Notes: a model not told the origin generated them from the letters alone. DNA of 64,000 nucleotides from Alteromonadaceae bacterium XY-R5 (GCA_001660395.1 LXWE01000001.1:372001-436000); one strand, 5' to 3'; numbered from the stretch's first letter, positions 1 through 15,471 are shown. Numbers and translations: made by a program.

Positions 1-197
1 GCCGGCACCCATAACGCACGTTGCGGAGGGATCACAAAGCTCCCTTTATCGGTCATAACCGACATCACACCACTAGTCGCATAAATAAGTTGGTTTCGAC
101 GATGATCATGCCAGTCATCGACGGTACCTGGCGGATATTCATCGAATAACGATGCGATTGGACGGTCGATATTTTGTAGGGCGGCGCTGCTTTTCAT
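1..197 (-). CDS. AraC-family transcriptional regulator, N-terminal part (cut by window edge)
   Basis: An open frame starts at an ATG (195-197, read on the minus strand) and runs off the left edge of the window. The 65 visible residues include WHDHRRNQLIYA, then SGVMSV and PPQRALWVPA. This is the pattern of the cupin-like sensor domain of AraC regulators of the type that keep a His-x-His pair and an IPP/VPP-x-x-A-x-W-[IV]-P turn. The DNA-binding C-terminal half lies outside the window, so the target is unknown. The gene lies downstream of recA on the same strand, where recX sits in many gammaproteobacteria, and is separated from recA by a terminator. The family call is from motif resemblance only. 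Confidence 0.7.
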   Translation of the reverse strand, partial: MKSSAALQNIDRPIASLFDEYPPGTVDDWHDHRRNQLIYATSGVMSVMTDKGSFVIPPQRALWVP

Positions 198-392
198 TAA
201 CACACCTGTGGGTCACGCGATCCATTCAGACACATAAATTCGAGCAAAACCGTCCCTGCTTTTACCGATTCGATGATTCCAGACTTTCCTGATAATAAAA
301 CGATAACCATTAGCAACAAATCGGAACGGGCAACATGATAACAAAGGCGACCCTGCCCGCCCAGCAGGATGACACTGTTTTTACTTTGCTCT

Positions 393-426
393 AAAAACAA
401 CAAAGCCCTGTCTAACAGGGCTTTGT
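393..426 (-). terminator. Intrinsic terminator of recA
   Basis: An 11-bp perfect stem (400-410 with 416-426, ACAAAGCCCTG and its complement) with a 5-nt loop is followed on the minus strand by a T-rich run (393-399). It lies about 30 bases beyond the recA stop and should end the transcript before the AraC-type gene. Confidence 0.85.
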
Positions 427-456
427 AAGGCGATAATGAACGCGAGTAAATCGATT

Positions 457-1494
457 TTACAGCACGTCTTCAGATAAAGGTTGTTGCTCGTCAGCCTTCT
501 TGGTTTTTGGTAATAGCAGCGTTTCGCGCAAACGCTTCTCGATATCGGCTGCCATGTCTTGGTTTTCCTTCAAGAATTTCACCACATTGGCTTTACCCTG
601 ACCAATACGCTCGCCATTGTAGCTATACCAGGCACCGGCCTTCTCAACGAATTTTTGTGCCACACCCAAATCAATCAACTCAGCTTCTTTACAGATACCT
701 TCACCGTACATAATTTGGAATTCTGCCTGTTTAAACGGTGGTGCAACCTTGTTCTTCACTACCTTCACGCGAGTTTCGTTACCCACAACTTCATCGCCTT
801 CTTTGATCGAACCGATACGACGAATATCCAGACGTACAGAGGCATAGAATTTCAGGGCGTTACCACCCGTTGTGGTTTCAGGCGAACCAAACATTACCCC
901 AATTTTCATACGGATTTGGTTAATGAAAATGCACAGGGTATTAGAACGCTTGATATTCGCGGTTAACTTACGCAACGCCTGAGACATTAAACGTGCCTGC
1001 AAACCTACGTGAGAGTCACCCATATCACCTTCAATTTCAGCTTTTGGTGTCAGTGCGGCAACCGAGTCAATAATCACCACATCAACAGCACCAGAACGCA
1101 CCAGCATGTCACAGATTTCTAGCGCCTGTTCACCTGTATCTGGCTGAGAAACCAGCAACTCATCGATATTTACGCCCAGTTTTTCAGCATAAACAGGATC
1201 CAGTGCATGCTCGGCATCCACGAACGCACAGGTTTTACCTTTGCGCTGAGCTTCGGCAATAACCTGCAGGGTTAGCGTGGTTTTACCTGAAGATTCAGGA
1301 CCGTAGATTTCAACAATACGACCACAAGGTAAACCGCCAATACCTAAAGCAATGTCGATACTCAAAGAACCAGTCGAAATGGCTTCAATGTCCATGGCCT
1401 GGTTGTCACCCAATCGCATGATGGAACCTTTACCAAATTGCTTCTCAATTTGACCAAGTGCCGCCGACAGGGCGCGTGATTTGTTATCGTCCAT
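457..1494 (-). CDS. recA: Recombinase RecA
   Basis: RecA is the ATP-dependent strand-exchange protein of homologous recombination and the co-protease that drives LexA self-cleavage. The 345-residue length is normal. Visible landmarks are the Walker A loop GPESSGKTT (65-73, Lys71), the Walker B stretch [10 protein letters not shown] near 140-149, the conserved [14 protein letters not shown] segment with the L2 loop region after it ([16 protein letters not shown]), and the usual acidic C-terminus (SEDVL). The ATG start gives [21 protein letters not shown], the standard family start. It is transcribed alone from a LexA-controlled promoter and ends at an intrinsic terminator. No recX follows it here. 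Confidence 0.99.
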   Translation of the reverse strand: MDDNKSRALSAALGQIEKQFGKGSIMRLGDNQAMDIEAISTGSLSIDIALGIGGLPCGRIVEIYGPESSGKTTLTLQVIAEAQRKGKTCAFVDAEHALDPVYAEKLGVNIDELLVSQPDTGEQALEICDMLVRSGAVDVVIIDSVAALTPKAEIEGDMGDSHVGLQARLMSQALRKLTANIKRSNTLCIFINQIRMKIGVMFGSPETTTGGNALKFYASVRLDIRRIGSIKEGDEVVGNETRVKVVKNKVAPPFKQAEFQIMYGEGICKEAELIDLGVAQKFVEKAGAWYSYNGERIGQGKANVVKFLKENQDMAADIEKRLRETLLLPKTKKADEQQPLSEDVL

Positions 1495-1576
1495 ACTCTT
1501 TCCTCAGAAACTGGCGTTTAACGACTAATTCATTTCATATGCTGGGATACAGATTTATCCCAAGACTTGCTGCAGA

Positions 1577-1604
1577 ATTATACTGTATAGATTTACAGTT
1601 ACAA
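1577..1604 (-). promoter_or_regulatory. recA promoter with embedded LexA (SOS) box
   Basis: On the minus strand a perfect TATAAT (1577-1582) lies 16 bases from TTGTAA (1599-1604). The spacer is CTGTAAATCTATACAG, a CTGT-N8-ACAG LexA box; the full 20-bp operator spans 1581-1600. A repressor bound here would lie across the polymerase site. The architecture matches that of the E. coli recA promoter. Confidence 0.92.
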
Positions 1605-1690
1605 CCTGTATCCGTCACTTTTTCCGGAAAAAGCATATAGAAACACTCTATCCAATTGTTTTATATAAATATTTCAAACCAAAGATGCGT

Positions 1691-2176
1691 TTATTTAGTA
1701 AGCAACGCTGCTATTTTTGCCAACGAAAACTCAATGGCCTGCTCACGAACCTGATGTCTATCGCCTTCAAAATGACATTTTATACAGGTGGTTTGTCCAT
1801 CAACATAAAAGCCAAACCAGACTGTGCCAACGGGCTTTTCTGCGCTTCCGCCATCTGGTCCGGCGACACCACTGACAGACACAGCCACCTGAGCATTTGC
1901 CCCTTTTGCCGCGCCGACTGCCATCTGCTCTACTGTCTGTTTAGAAACAGCACCGAACTGGTCAAGAGTCGTTTCGGCGACATCCAGCAAGTCTCGTTTT
2001 ACGCCGTTGGCATAACTAATGATGCCCTGCTCAAACCACGCAGAACTTCCCGAAACGCTGGTAATCGCGTATCCTACGCCACCACCGGTACAGGATTCTG
2101 CAGTGGTGATTTTCCAGCCTCTTGCTAAGAGGATTTTCCCTAATTGGGACGCCAGTTGTAACCAAGTTTCCTTCAT
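1691..2176 (-). CDS. pncC: Nicotinamide-nucleotide amidohydrolase PncC (CinA C-terminal domain)
   Basis: PncC deamidates nicotinamide mononucleotide to nicotinate mononucleotide in bacterial pyridine-nucleotide recycling. The protein carries the CinA-domain signatures TAESCTGG (25-32), [40 protein letters not shown] and GDR. It is a stand-alone domain of about 161 residues, as in E. coli PncC. I chose the ATG at 2174-2176 because it gives a normal family N-terminus; a longer in-frame TTG start at 2209 would add 11 hydrophobic residues with no counterpart. It is divergent from mutS, with only about 40 bases between them, and lies upstream of recA on the same strand. Confidence 0.9.
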   Translation of the reverse strand: MKETWLQLASQLGKILLARGWKITTAESCTGGGVGYAITSVSGSSAWFEQGIISYANGVKRDLLDVAETTLDQFGAVSKQTVEQMAVGAAKGANAQVAVSVSGVAGPDGGSAEKPVGTVWFGFYVDGQTTCIKCHFEGDRHQVREQAIEFSLAKIAALLTK

Positions 2177-2218
2177 CCTACTAACCACAAAATTAAAGCA
2201 AAAAAGCAAAGCCCCATT

Positions 2219-4828
2219 ATGCCGTTGAATAAAAAATCAGAGCAAGCCCCCGTCAACGACGCCCATACGCCTATGATGCAACAATACCTGCGAATTAAAG
2301 CAGAGCATCCGGATATTCTGCTGTTTTACCGTATGGGTGACTTTTACGAATTATTCTATGAAGATGCCCGTAGGGCAGCACAGTTGCTTGATATTTCATT
2401 AACGGCCCGGGGGAAATCCGGCGGAGCCCCCATTCCTATGGCTGGCGTGCCTTATCATGCCGTTGAAGGCTATTTAGCCCGTTTGGTCAAAATGGGGCAG
2501 TCGGTGGCCATTTGCGAACAAATTGGCGATCCGGCCACCAGTAAAGGCCCGGTTGAACGTCAGGTGCAGCGCATCGTCACCCCAGGTACAGTATCTGACG
2601 AAGCCCTGCTCGAGGATAAACGCGATAACCTGCTGGCTGCCGTAGTGCAAGTTGGCGAAGCTTATGGTTATGCCACCCTGGATATTACCAGTGGCCGTTT
2701 TGCCATCAGTGAACATGCTGATAATGCCAGCCTGCAAGCTGAATTGCAGCGCACAAATCCGGCTGAACTGTTATATGCCGAAGACATGGCATCTTTGCAT
2801 TTAATCGAAAAGCGTAAAGGCTTGCGCCGCCGCCCCATCTGGGAATTTGATTTGCAAACTGCGGTGCAGCAACTCAACCAACAGTTTGGCACCAAAGAAC
2901 TCAACGGCTTTGGCGTACATAACGCCAGCTTAGCCTTGCAAGCCGCAGGCTGTGTATTGCAGTACGTAAAAGATACCCAGCGCGCTAGTCTGCCCCATAT
3001 TCGCAGCATTCGCCTGGAAACCACCGAAGATACCGTCTTAATGGATGCGGCCACCCGCCGTAATCTGGAACTGACCCAAAATCTGGCCGGCGGTACAGAA
3101 AACACCCTGGCCTCGATATTAGACAGAACTTCAACCGCCATGGGCAGCCGACTGCTGCAGCGCTGGATCCATCGCCCGCTCACAGACGTGAAACGGTTGC
3201 AACAACGCCAGCAGGCCATTGCCTGTTTGATGGAGCAGGATTACACCGAATTACAGGATATGCTCAAACAGGTTGGCGACATGGAGCGGGTGTTGGCACG
3301 ATTAGCACTGCGCTCGGCCCGCCCGCGGGATTTCGGTCGCCTGCGTACTGCTTTTGCACAATTGCCATCTATTCAGTCATTTCTAAACGCATGTACCGAC
3401 AGTGGAAATCCCCTTGGCGCATTAAAGCCTTTGAGCGAAGATATTAGCGAATATCCAGAATTCCAGGCTTTGCTTGAACAGGCTGTGGTTGAAAATCCGC
3501 CGGTACTGATCCGCGACGGTGGAGTGATTGCACCTGGCTATAACGCTGAATTAGATGAACTCCGCGCCCTCTCTAAAGGAGCGACGGATTATCTGGAGTT
3601 AATTGAAAAGCGTGAAAAAGAACGTACCGGCATTTCCAGCCTTAAAGTGGGTTATAACAAAGTCCATGGCTACTTTATTGAAGTCAGCCGCAGTTTCGCA
3701 AATCAGGTGCCCATTGAATACCAGCGTCGCCAGACTCTGAAAAACAACGAACGCTTTATTATTCCTGAACTAAAAGAATACGAAGATAAAGTGCTGACCA
3801 GCCAAAGCCGAGCCCTTGCACTGGAAAAACGTCTGTATGAAGAGTTGTTCGATACCCTGCTACCGCGTTTAGGCGAATTGCTCACTAGTGCCGCTGCGCT
3901 GGCGCAACTCGATGTACTTACCAACCTGGCCGAACGCGCCGAAAGCCTGAATTATCATTGTCCGCATTTTGTTAGCGAGTCGGGCATTGAATATCAACAA
4001 GGTCGCCACCCTGTCGTCGAGCAGGTCATGGATGAACCTTTTATTGCGAATCCATTGTCATTAGATGTCAGCCGTAAAATGCTGGTGATCACCGGGCCAA
4101 ACATGGGCGGTAAATCCACCTATATGCGCCAGAGTGCGCTGATTGTGCTAATGGCTTACATAGGTAGCTTTATCCCGGCTCAGGACGCAAAAATTGGTCC
4201 GGTGGATCGCATATTCACGCGTATTGGCGCCTCAGACGATTTGGCCTCAGGCCGTTCGACCTTTATGGTGGAAATGACAGAAACCGCGAATATCCTCAAT
4301 AATGCCACCGCAAATAGCCTGGTGTTAATGGATGAGATTGGCCGCGGCACCAGCACCTACGACGGCCTGTCACTGGCCTGGGCCTGTGCGGAATATCTGG
4401 CATCTAACCTGAATGCTTACACCCTGTTCGCTACCCATTATTTTGAACTAACAGAGCTAACTAACCAATTACCACAACTGGCCAATGTACATTTAGACGC
4501 AGTAGAACATGGTGACAGCATTCGTTTTATGCATGCCGTTCAGGAAGGTGCCGCCGATCGCAGTTATGGTTTACAGGTAGCTCAGTTAGCCGGTGTACCG
4601 CGCCACGTGATCCAGGCAGCCAGACATAAATTGCACGAACTGGAAAGCCACAGTCCGTCGACGCTGACGCCTGCACCTAAATCGATGCCACCGTCAATGC
4701 AGGCCGATTTATTCAGTGCGCCAGAACCATCTCAGGTGGAAACCCGCCTGCTACAAATTCAGCCAGACGAGCTGACACCTCGTCAGGCACTTGAACTAAT
4801 CTATGAGTTGAAAAAGCTCACTCGCTAA
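2219..4828 (+). CDS. mutS: DNA mismatch repair protein MutS
   Basis: MutS is a homodimeric ATPase that recognises mismatches and recruits MutL. The 869-residue length is usual. The mismatch-reading Phe-x-Glu motif lies in [12 protein letters not shown] (Phe42, Glu44). The ATPase domain shows Walker [10 protein letters not shown] (626-634, Lys632) and Walker [13 protein letters not shown] (Asp705, Glu706), followed by the [11 protein letters not shown] signature. The C-terminal tail keeps the helix-turn-helix/dimer end ([16 protein letters not shown]). The gene is divergent from pncC and ends at a hairpin shared with the convergent response-regulator gene. Confidence 0.99.
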   Translation: MPLNKKSEQAPVNDAHTPMMQQYLRIKAEHPDILLFYRMGDFYELFYEDARRAAQLLDISLTARGKSGGAPIPMAGVPYHAVEGYLARLVKMGQSVAICEQIGDPATSKGPVERQVQRIVTPGTVSDEALLEDKRDNLLAAVVQVGEAYGYATLDITSGRFAISEHADNASLQAELQRTNPAELLYAEDMASLHLIEKRKGLRRRPIWEFDLQTAVQQLNQQFGTKELNGFGVHNASLALQAAGCVLQYVKDTQRASLPHIRSIRLETTEDTVLMDAATRRNLELTQNLAGGTENTLASILDRTSTAMGSRLLQRWIHRPLTDVKRLQQRQQAIACLMEQDYTELQDMLKQVGDMERVLARLALRSARPRDFGRLRTAFAQLPSIQSFLNACTDSGNPLGALKPLSEDISEYPEFQALLEQAVVENPPVLIRDGGVIAPGYNAELDELRALSKGATDYLELIEKREKERTGISSLKVGYNKVHGYFIEVSRSFANQVPIEYQRRQTLKNNERFIIPELKEYEDKVLTSQSRALALEKRLYEELFDTLLPRLGELLTSAAALAQLDVLTNLAERAESLNYHCPHFVSESGIEYQQGRHPVVEQVMDEPFIANPLSLDVSRKMLVITGPNMGGKSTYMRQSALIVLMAYIGSFIPAQDAKIGPVDRIFTRIGASDDLASGRSTFMVEMTETANILNNATANSLVLMDEIGRGTSTYDGLSLAWACAEYLASNLNAYTLFATHYFELTELTNQLPQLANVHLDAVEHGDSIRFMHAVQEGAADRSYGLQVAQLAGVPRHVIQAARHKLHELESHSPSTLTPAPKSMPPSMQADLFSAPEPSQVETRLLQIQPDELTPRQALELIYELKKLTR

Positions 4829-4834
4829 ATGTGA

Positions 4835-4877
4835 AAACGCCACCTGACGCGATTTATTTTGCATCAAGGTGGCGTTT
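4835..4877. terminator. Possible bidirectional terminator between mutS and the response-regulator gene
   Basis: An 11-bp perfect inverted repeat (AAACGCCACCT at 4835-4845 and its complement at 4867-4877) surrounds a 21-base AT-rich loop in the gap between two convergent genes. The arms end in A/T runs in both directions. The long loop makes the call less certain. Confidence 0.55.
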
Positions 4878-4902
4878 ACTTATTCAATTCAGTAACTTGG
4901 TA

Positions 4903-5271
4903 TCAACTTAAGCGATGCAAAATGGCTTGCAGATTGGTTGCCGCAACCGGCTTGACTAAAAAGCCATCGGCACCCGCAGCCAAAGCAGTTTTGACATTTT
5001 CTTCGCTACTATTACCCGAACACATCACCACTCGCGTATCCGGACACTGTGACTTTAAGTCCTGCAAAAATGCCAAACCATTTATGTTGGGTAGATTGAT
5101 ATCCAGAAACACTAAATCATATTTACAATCTTGTGTTTGTGACTTTGCATCCATTGCGTCTTCAGCGGTATCAACAAATTCGTAACCCATTCTTACCAAG
5201 TTCAGACGTACGAAGGTTCTGATTGCTTCAACATCATCCACAATCAGTATTTTCCAGTGCTTATTATCCAT
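4903..5271 (-). CDS. Single-domain (CheY-like) response regulator
   Basis: This 122-residue protein is a lone receiver domain with no output domain. The phosphorylation set is complete: acidic pair Asp12/Asp13 in VDDVEAIR, acceptor Asp57 in FLDINLPNINGL, Ser85 in CSGNSS and Lys107 in LVKPVAA. Such proteins act by protein-protein contact, for example at a motor, or as phosphate relays. No histidine kinase is adjacent, so its partner is unknown. It lies alone between mutS and pyrG and is convergent with mutS. Confidence 0.9.
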   Translation of the reverse strand: MDNKHWKILIVDDVEAIRTFVRLNLVRMGYEFVDTAEDAMDAKSQTQDCKYDLVFLDINLPNINGLAFLQDLKSQCPDTRVVMCSGNSSEENVKTALAAGADGFLVKPVAATNLQAILHRLS

Positions 5272-5388
5272 TTTATTAACCTGCTCGAGGCATACACTTC
5301 AATTTCGGCGCTCAGAACATATACCACAGCACCCACTAACTGACCAGAAATTCTACAAAATCAAACCTTAATCAAAAGCCCTTTTAAA

Positions 5389-5417
5389 TTGTTTGTTGGT
5401 CGCTGCTTAGGTATACT
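5389..5417 (+). promoter_or_regulatory. Putative pyrG promoter
   Basis: TTGTTT (5389-5394) and TATACT (5412-5417) are separated by 17 bases and lie about 53 bases upstream of the pyrG start. Confidence 0.5.
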
Positions 5418-5431
5418 GTTACGCCGTCTAA

Positions 5432-7102
<1,671 letters not shown>

Positions 7103-7138
7103 TTGCCTCCCAGCAAGGGATAGGCAAGGACTTAACTG

Positions 7139-8476
<1,338 letters not shown>

Positions 8477-8484
8477 GGCAGACA

Positions 8485-8515
8485 AAAGGCAGTCAGTATT
8501 CTGACTGCCTTTTTT
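8485..8515 (+). terminator. Intrinsic terminator after eno
   Basis: A 12-bp perfect stem (AAAGGCAGTCAG at 8485-8496, complement at 8501-8512) with a TATT loop runs into a T-tract ending near 8515. Confidence 0.9.
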
Positions 8516-8534
8516 ATTCCTGACGCGGTAAATC

Positions 8535-9167
8535 ATGGCCGAGTTTCGCCAGCAACAAACCGATATCTTTGACGCCCCAAAACGTCAGGGAGAGTTTAGT
8601 GAACTATGCAACGCTCTCTATGAGCGCGAGCTGCATACCCTTGCCCAAAGTAAAACCAACAATATCAACCTGCTTCAACGCCGTATCGGCGGTTTGAGTC
8701 ATCACATCAAACGCACCGCTGAACGCCTGTTAGCGCTGACCTCTCCGCTTACGCTGGATATTCATAATGGCAGTTGGCAAGCCAAACAGACAAGCCAGTG
8801 TCCAGGTGATGATACCAATACGGAACTTGCTGCCTGGTTACAACAATATTTACGCCCAGGACTCGTATTACCAGTAAAAGTCAGTAATGGCATGACCCAA
8901 ATTGAGCTGGATTCGGTGGATCGTATTGACCTGGAGAATTCCAGAGTACACCTGAACAAACATGGTTGGTTCAATTTAGAGGGTGATGCACTGGACCTAA
9001 TACCAACAGCATTACGTGCTAAACACCTGCTTAAACCCAACAAACGCATTTTCACCGCGGCTTGCTGTGGCCACTGTTGGACACCCAAAGGCAAAAGCCT
9101 GGCCCGCGCCCTCTCATTGCGTGAGTTATTATTAAGCACAGAGCTTAATTGGAAGCACTTTCACTAG
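8535..9167 (+). CDS. Hypothetical protein with a CCGHCW motif
   Basis: I do not recognise this 210-residue protein. It has no signal peptide and no membrane segment, so it is probably cytoplasmic. The N-terminal half is basic and helical (NLLQRRIGGLSHHIKRTAERLLAL); the C-terminal part holds KRIFTAACCGHCWTPKGKSLARALSLRELLL, where three cysteines and a histidine lie close together. This could bind metal, but there is no second Cys pair to complete a zinc finger. It starts 19 bases after the eno terminator and has codon use like its neighbours, so it looks like a real gene. No function is proposed. Confidence 0.65.
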   Translation: MAEFRQQQTDIFDAPKRQGEFSELCNALYERELHTLAQSKTNNINLLQRRIGGLSHHIKRTAERLLALTSPLTLDIHNGSWQAKQTSQCPGDDTNTELAAWLQQYLRPGLVLPVKVSNGMTQIELDSVDRIDLENSRVHLNKHGWFNLEGDALDLIPTALRAKHLLKPNKRIFTAACCGHCWTPKGKSLARALSLRELLLSTELNWKHFH

Positions 9168-9238
9168 TCCTAATCAGGTGTTTTCCCACAAATCAACAGT
9201 TATTCCATAAAATTATATCCAGCTTCTGTTCAGTTGGG

Positions 9239-9267
9239 TTGACGCAAACGTCAATTAGCGGTACAAA
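9239..9267 (+). promoter_or_regulatory. leu operon promoter
   Basis: TTGACG (9239-9244) and TACAAA (9262-9267) are spaced by 17 bases and lie just upstream of the leucine leader peptide. Confidence 0.65.
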
Positions 9268-9302
9268 TACATCGCTTTTGAATCGAACACAGGCTTTCCC
9301 AG

Positions 9303-9368
9303 ATGTTGAAAAACAAACTTTTTTCACCTCTACTCCTAGGGCAGCAAGACTGCACGGGTAGGTTGTAA
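9303..9368 (+). CDS. leuL: leu operon leader peptide
   Basis: A 21-codon reading frame (MLKNKLFSPLLLGQQDC, ending TGRL) holds three consecutive leucine codons CTA-CTC-CTA at 9330-9338. CTA is usually a rare leucine codon. It lies between a good promoter and an intrinsic terminator upstream of leuA, the classical arrangement for transcription attenuation. When leucyl-tRNA is scarce, a ribosome stalled at these codons would leave the following segment free to form the antiterminator. Confidence 0.88.
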   Translation: MLKNKLFSPLLLGQQDCTGRL

Positions 9369-9415
9369 CTGATTCAGCCAGATTAAGAAAAACCCGTGCC
9401 CCGCACGGGTTTTTT
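9352..9415 (+). promoter_or_regulatory. leu attenuator (antiterminator and terminator)
   Basis: The terminator is a 12-bp perfect stem (9388-9399 with 9403-9414) with a CCC loop and T-run. The segment GCACGGGT at 9352-9359, inside the end of leuL, is identical to the 3' arm and can pair instead with ACCCGTGC at 9392-9399. This gives the mutually exclusive antiterminator. Ribosome position on leuL would choose between the two. Confidence 0.85.
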
Positions 9416-9468
9416 CGTATCAAGCCACCTAAAATTGTGGTGATAAACCAAGCAACAGGAGCGTTATC

Positions 9469-12125
<2,657 letters not shown>

Positions 12126-12136
12126 GAGGGTCCAAC

Positions 12137-13537
12137 ATGGCAAAGACATTATATGACAAAGTATGGCAAGCCCATGTCATCGACCAGATGGGTGAAGACA
12201 GTCTGATTTATATCGACCGTCACCTGATCCACGAAGTGACCTCTCCTCAGGCATTTGCCGGTTTGAGCGAAAAAGGCCGCAAGGTGCGTCGTCCAGACAA
12301 AACCTTCGCCACTATGGATCACAGTATTTCTACCCGTTCACTGGCTATTGATGCCTGTGGTCCGGCAAATAAACTGCAATTGCAAACCCTGGCAGATAAC
12401 TGTGAGGAAAATGGCATTGAGCTGTTCCCTGTCGGTCACCAAAAGCAAGGTATCGTCCATGTGATGGGCCCTGAACTGGGCTTGATCCAGCCGGGCATGA
12501 CAGTGGTGTGCGGTGACTCTCATACCGCCACTCACGGTGCTTTCGGTGCCCTGGCCTTTGGTATTGGTACCTCTCAGGTAGAGCATGTATTTGCCACCCA
12601 AACCCTGAAGCAAAGCAAAGCCAAAAGCATGCAGGTAAAAGTCAGCGGCAACTTACCTATCGGTATTACCGCTAAAGACATCATCCTGGCGATTATCGGT
12701 AAAATCGGCCATGCCGGTGCCACTGGTCACGTGATTGAATACTGTGGTGAAGCTATCCAAGGTTTAACCATGGAAGAGCGCATGACCATCTGTAACATGA
12801 GTATCGAAGCCGGTGCCAAAGCGGGCATGATTGCCTGTGACCAAACCACCATCGATTACTTAGAAGGCCGTGAACATTCGCCCAAAGGTGAGCAATGGCA
12901 ACAAGCTGTCGATTACTGGTTAAGTTTCCATTCCGACGAAGGTGCCACCTTCGATACCGTAGTGGAACTGCAAGCCGCCGACATTACCCCTCAGGTTACT
13001 TGGGGCACTAACCCAGGTCAGGTAATGGGTGTTAATCAAGTGGTACCTACGCCTACAGATTTCAGCGATCCTATCGAGCGTCAGTCTGCCGAGAAAGCCC
13101 TGAAATATATGGGCCTGGAAGCAGGTCAGAAGCTGTCAGATGTTCAGGTAACAGACGTGTTCATCGGCTCTTGTACCAATGGTCGCATCGAAGATATGCG
13201 CGCTGCAGCCGCCATTGCTAAAACTGGTAAAGTTGCGCCACACGTGACTGCCATTGTGGTCCCGGGTTCAAATCAGGTGAAAGCCCAGGCCGAAGCTGAG
13301 CAACTGGATAAAATCTTTATTGAAGCCGGCTTTGAATGGCGTTTACCAGGATGCTCCATGTGTTTGGGCATGAATGACGATATTCTGGAAGCTGGCCGCC
13401 GCTGTGCCTCTACCAGTAACCGTAACTTTGAAGGCCGTCAGGGTCGTGGTGCCCGCACTCATCTGGTGAGCCCTGCGATGGCAGCAGCTGCCGCCCTAAA
13501 AGGCACCTTTGCCGATGTACGCGATTTTCAGGAGTAA
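12137..13537 (+). CDS. leuC: 3-isopropylmalate dehydratase large subunit
   Basis: LeuC with LeuD isomerises 2- to 3-isopropylmalate. It is an aconitase-family protein of 466 residues with the 4Fe-4S cysteines in IGSCTNGR and [10 protein letters not shown], and the usual [13 protein letters not shown] segment. It lies 11 bases after leuB and 3 bases before leuD, so it is translationally linked to both. Confidence 0.98.
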   Translation: MAKTLYDKVWQAHVIDQMGEDSLIYIDRHLIHEVTSPQAFAGLSEKGRKVRRPDKTFATMDHSISTRSLAIDACGPANKLQLQTLADNCEENGIELFPVGHQKQGIVHVMGPELGLIQPGMTVVCGDSHTATHGAFGALAFGIGTSQVEHVFATQTLKQSKAKSMQVKVSGNLPIGITAKDIILAIIGKIGHAGATGHVIEYCGEAIQGLTMEERMTICNMSIEAGAKAGMIACDQTTIDYLEGREHSPKGEQWQQAVDYWLSFHSDEGATFDTVVELQAADITPQVTWGTNPGQVMGVNQVVPTPTDFSDPIERQSAEKALKYMGLEAGQKLSDVQVTDVFIGSCTNGRIEDMRAAAAIAKTGKVAPHVTAIVVPGSNQVKAQAEAEQLDKIFIEAGFEWRLPGCSMCLGMNDDILEAGRRCASTSNRNFEGRQGRGARTHLVSPAMAAAAALKGTFADVRDFQE

Positions 13538-13540
13538 GTC

Positions 13541-14146
13541 ATGACAGGAATTACCCAACACAGTGGCAAGGCCGCGCCGTTAGACCAGGCCAATGTCGAC
13601 ACCGACCAAATCATCCCTAAGCAGTTCCTGACGGGCGTTACCCGTGTAGGCTACGGTAAGCATCTGTTCCACGACTGGCGTTATCTGGACTTGCACGAAC
13701 AGGAACCCAATCCGGATTTCAGTCTGAACAAACCTGAGCATCAGGGTGCCAGCATTTTGCTAACCCGCGAAAACTTTGGTTGTGGTTCCAGCCGCGAACA
13801 CGCCCCCTGGGCGCTGGGTGACTTTGGTTTTCAGGTGATCATCGCCACCAGTTTCGCGGATATCTTTTACGGTAACTGCATTAACAACCAAATCCTGCCA
13901 TTGAGCCTGAAAAACCCTGAGCTGGATGTGTTGTTTGCCGCGGTTGCCGCTGATCCAGAGGTACAAATTGATATCGACTTACCCGCCCAAACGGTAAGCT
14001 GTCATGGTCAGCAATTTCATTTCGACATTGCCGAACATCACAAGTACAATTTGATTAAAGGCTTGGATGCCATTGGCCAAACACTGGAACTGCAAGACAA
14101 GATCGAAGCATTCGAAGGTAAGCTACCAACCTGGTTGCAAGCCTGA
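13541..14146 (+). CDS. leuD: 3-isopropylmalate dehydratase small subunit
   Basis: LeuD is the swivelling small subunit of isopropylmalate isomerase. Its 201 residues include NVDTDQIIPKQFL near the start and the substrate-loop motif GCGSSREHAPWAL. It is the last gene of leuABCD and is followed by an intrinsic terminator. Confidence 0.98.
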   Translation: MTGITQHSGKAAPLDQANVDTDQIIPKQFLTGVTRVGYGKHLFHDWRYLDLHEQEPNPDFSLNKPEHQGASILLTRENFGCGSSREHAPWALGDFGFQVIIATSFADIFYGNCINNQILPLSLKNPELDVLFAAVAADPEVQIDIDLPAQTVSCHGQQFHFDIAEHHKYNLIKGLDAIGQTLELQDKIEAFEGKLPTWLQA

Positions 14147-14154
14147 TAGTGACA

Positions 14155-14190
14155 CAGGGCACACCTCTCTGTGCCCTGCTTACTCTTTTT
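14155..14190 (+). terminator. Intrinsic terminator of the leu operon
   Basis: A 9-bp perfect stem (CAGGGCACA at 14155-14163 with 14170-14178) has a 6-base loop; a CTTTTT run follows a few bases later (to 14190). Confidence 0.7.
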
Positions 14191-14283
14191 ATTATCTTGA
14201 TAATCTCTTGAATTTCTCGGCCTTTTTACCAATATTTTAGATTCTGCGATTTCTCGCGTTACCTGCAGGCACTCAGGGCAATT

Positions 14284-15471
14284 ATGCTTAAAGCAATCTC
14301 CATTGATGAATTAGTACCGGGTATGTACGTCAACGACGTGCTGATGCAAAGCGGCACGCTTAAGGTCAAATCCCGAGGTCTGGTAAAGTCCAGCAGCACC
14401 ATTGCTTTACTTCGTGATAAAGGTATTCAGACGCTGGAAATCGACTTTTCCAAAAGTAAATTACCGAAGGAACCAGATGCATCGCCGGAAGCGCCGGTTA
14501 CTGAAGTGCATGAGAGCAAACGCCAGCTTTCACCTCCGGCTTCTATCATTGAAGGCGATAAGCTTTATAACGAAGCGAAGCGCATTCAAAGCCGCTTTTT
14601 GAAGCAAATTCAAAGCGGCCATCAAAGTAACATTTCTGCTATTCATCAGTTAAGCCAGGACATTATTGACGGTGTATTTTCCAATCCCGATGGCATGACC
14701 TGTTTAACGATGATCAAAGATGCTGACCAGTATTTGCTCGAGCACTGCGTTAACTGTTCAATTTTAATGGGCTTGTTTGCCCGCCATATGGGCTTTGATA
14801 AGGCCCTGATTGAAGAATTGAGTTTTGCCGGCTTATTGATGGATGTCGGCATGGTTACGCTGCCTAAAGACTTGCTGCAAAAACAAGGCAAGCTCAATGA
14901 GCATGAATGGGAGATTGTGCGCAGCCACGTTGATGCTGCCATTGACTTGCTCAAGCCTGCAGAGCAAGTTTCTGAAGAAGTGTTGAATGTCGTGGCCAAC
15001 CATCACGAGCGCCTCGATGGCAGTGGCTATCCAATGGCGAAACGTAGCGAGGATATATCCACCTACGCGCGTATGGCGGCAATTGTGGACTGCTTTGATG
15101 CCATGATTTCAAATCGGCCCTACAAACCGTCAATGACACCAACAGCAGCACTGAAAAAGTTAATGGTAGACAACCGTCTAGATCAGACCCTGGTGCGCCA
15201 GTTTGTAAAATGTATCGGCGTCCACCCGGTAGGGTCGCTGGTAAAACTGCGCAGCGGCAAACTGGCCATTGTAGTTAAAGCCAATGAAGAAGATCCTTTG
15301 TGTCCGCAGGTGATGAGCTTTTACAGTGTGAATTCCCACAATCACACGGAAATTAAACAGGTAGACTTAAGCAAAGTGGATGATGAGATTGAAAAGTCCG
15401 TACGTCCTGAAGAGTTTTCTATCAACCTGAATAAATTCTTCAAAGAAGTCTTCTTGCCCTCTTTGGGCTAA
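14284..15471 (+). CDS. HD-GYP-family protein with degenerate HD motif and DUF3391-like N-terminus
   Basis: HD-GYP proteins normally hydrolyse cyclic di-GMP. The 395 residues contain an N-terminal DUF3391-like domain (ISIDELVPGMYV, then KSRGLV; about 1-55), a linker, and the HD-GYP fold from about 140 to 340. The GYP side is intact (HHERLDGSGYP, 240-250) and so is the later DCFDAM segment. The diagnostic His-Asp pair, however, reads LLMDVGM (Met186-Asp187) instead of LLHDIGK, and the following Lys is Met. Loss of this metal-ligand His suggests reduced or no phosphodiesterase activity, perhaps a c-di-GMP-binding or scaffold role. It is transcribed alone after the leu terminator. Confidence 0.85.
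   Translation: MLKAISIDELVPGMYVNDVLMQSGTLKVKSRGLVKSSSTIALLRDKGIQTLEIDFSKSKLPKEPDASPEAPVTEVHESKRQLSPPASIIEGDKLYNEAKRIQSRFLKQIQSGHQSNISAIHQLSQDIIDGVFSNPDGMTCLTMIKDADQYLLEHCVNCSILMGLFARHMGFDKALIEELSFAGLLMDVGMVTLPKDLLQKQGKLNEHEWEIVRSHVDAAIDLLKPAEQVSEEVLNVVANHHERLDGSGYPMAKRSEDISTYARMAAIVDCFDAMISNRPYKPSMTPTAALKKLMVDNRLDQTLVRQFVKCIGVHPVGSLVKLRSGKLAIVVKANEEDPLCPQVMSFYSVNSHNHTEIKQVDLSKVDDEIEKSVRPEEFSINLNKFFKEVFLPSLG

Noticed and set aside
197-403. 68-codon minus-strand frame downstream of recA
   Set aside because: It crosses the recA terminator and has no domain; the real gene here is the AraC-type regulator starting at 197.
1685-2128. Plus-strand frame opposite pncC
   Set aside because: It is a shadow of the clearly conserved pncC on the other strand.
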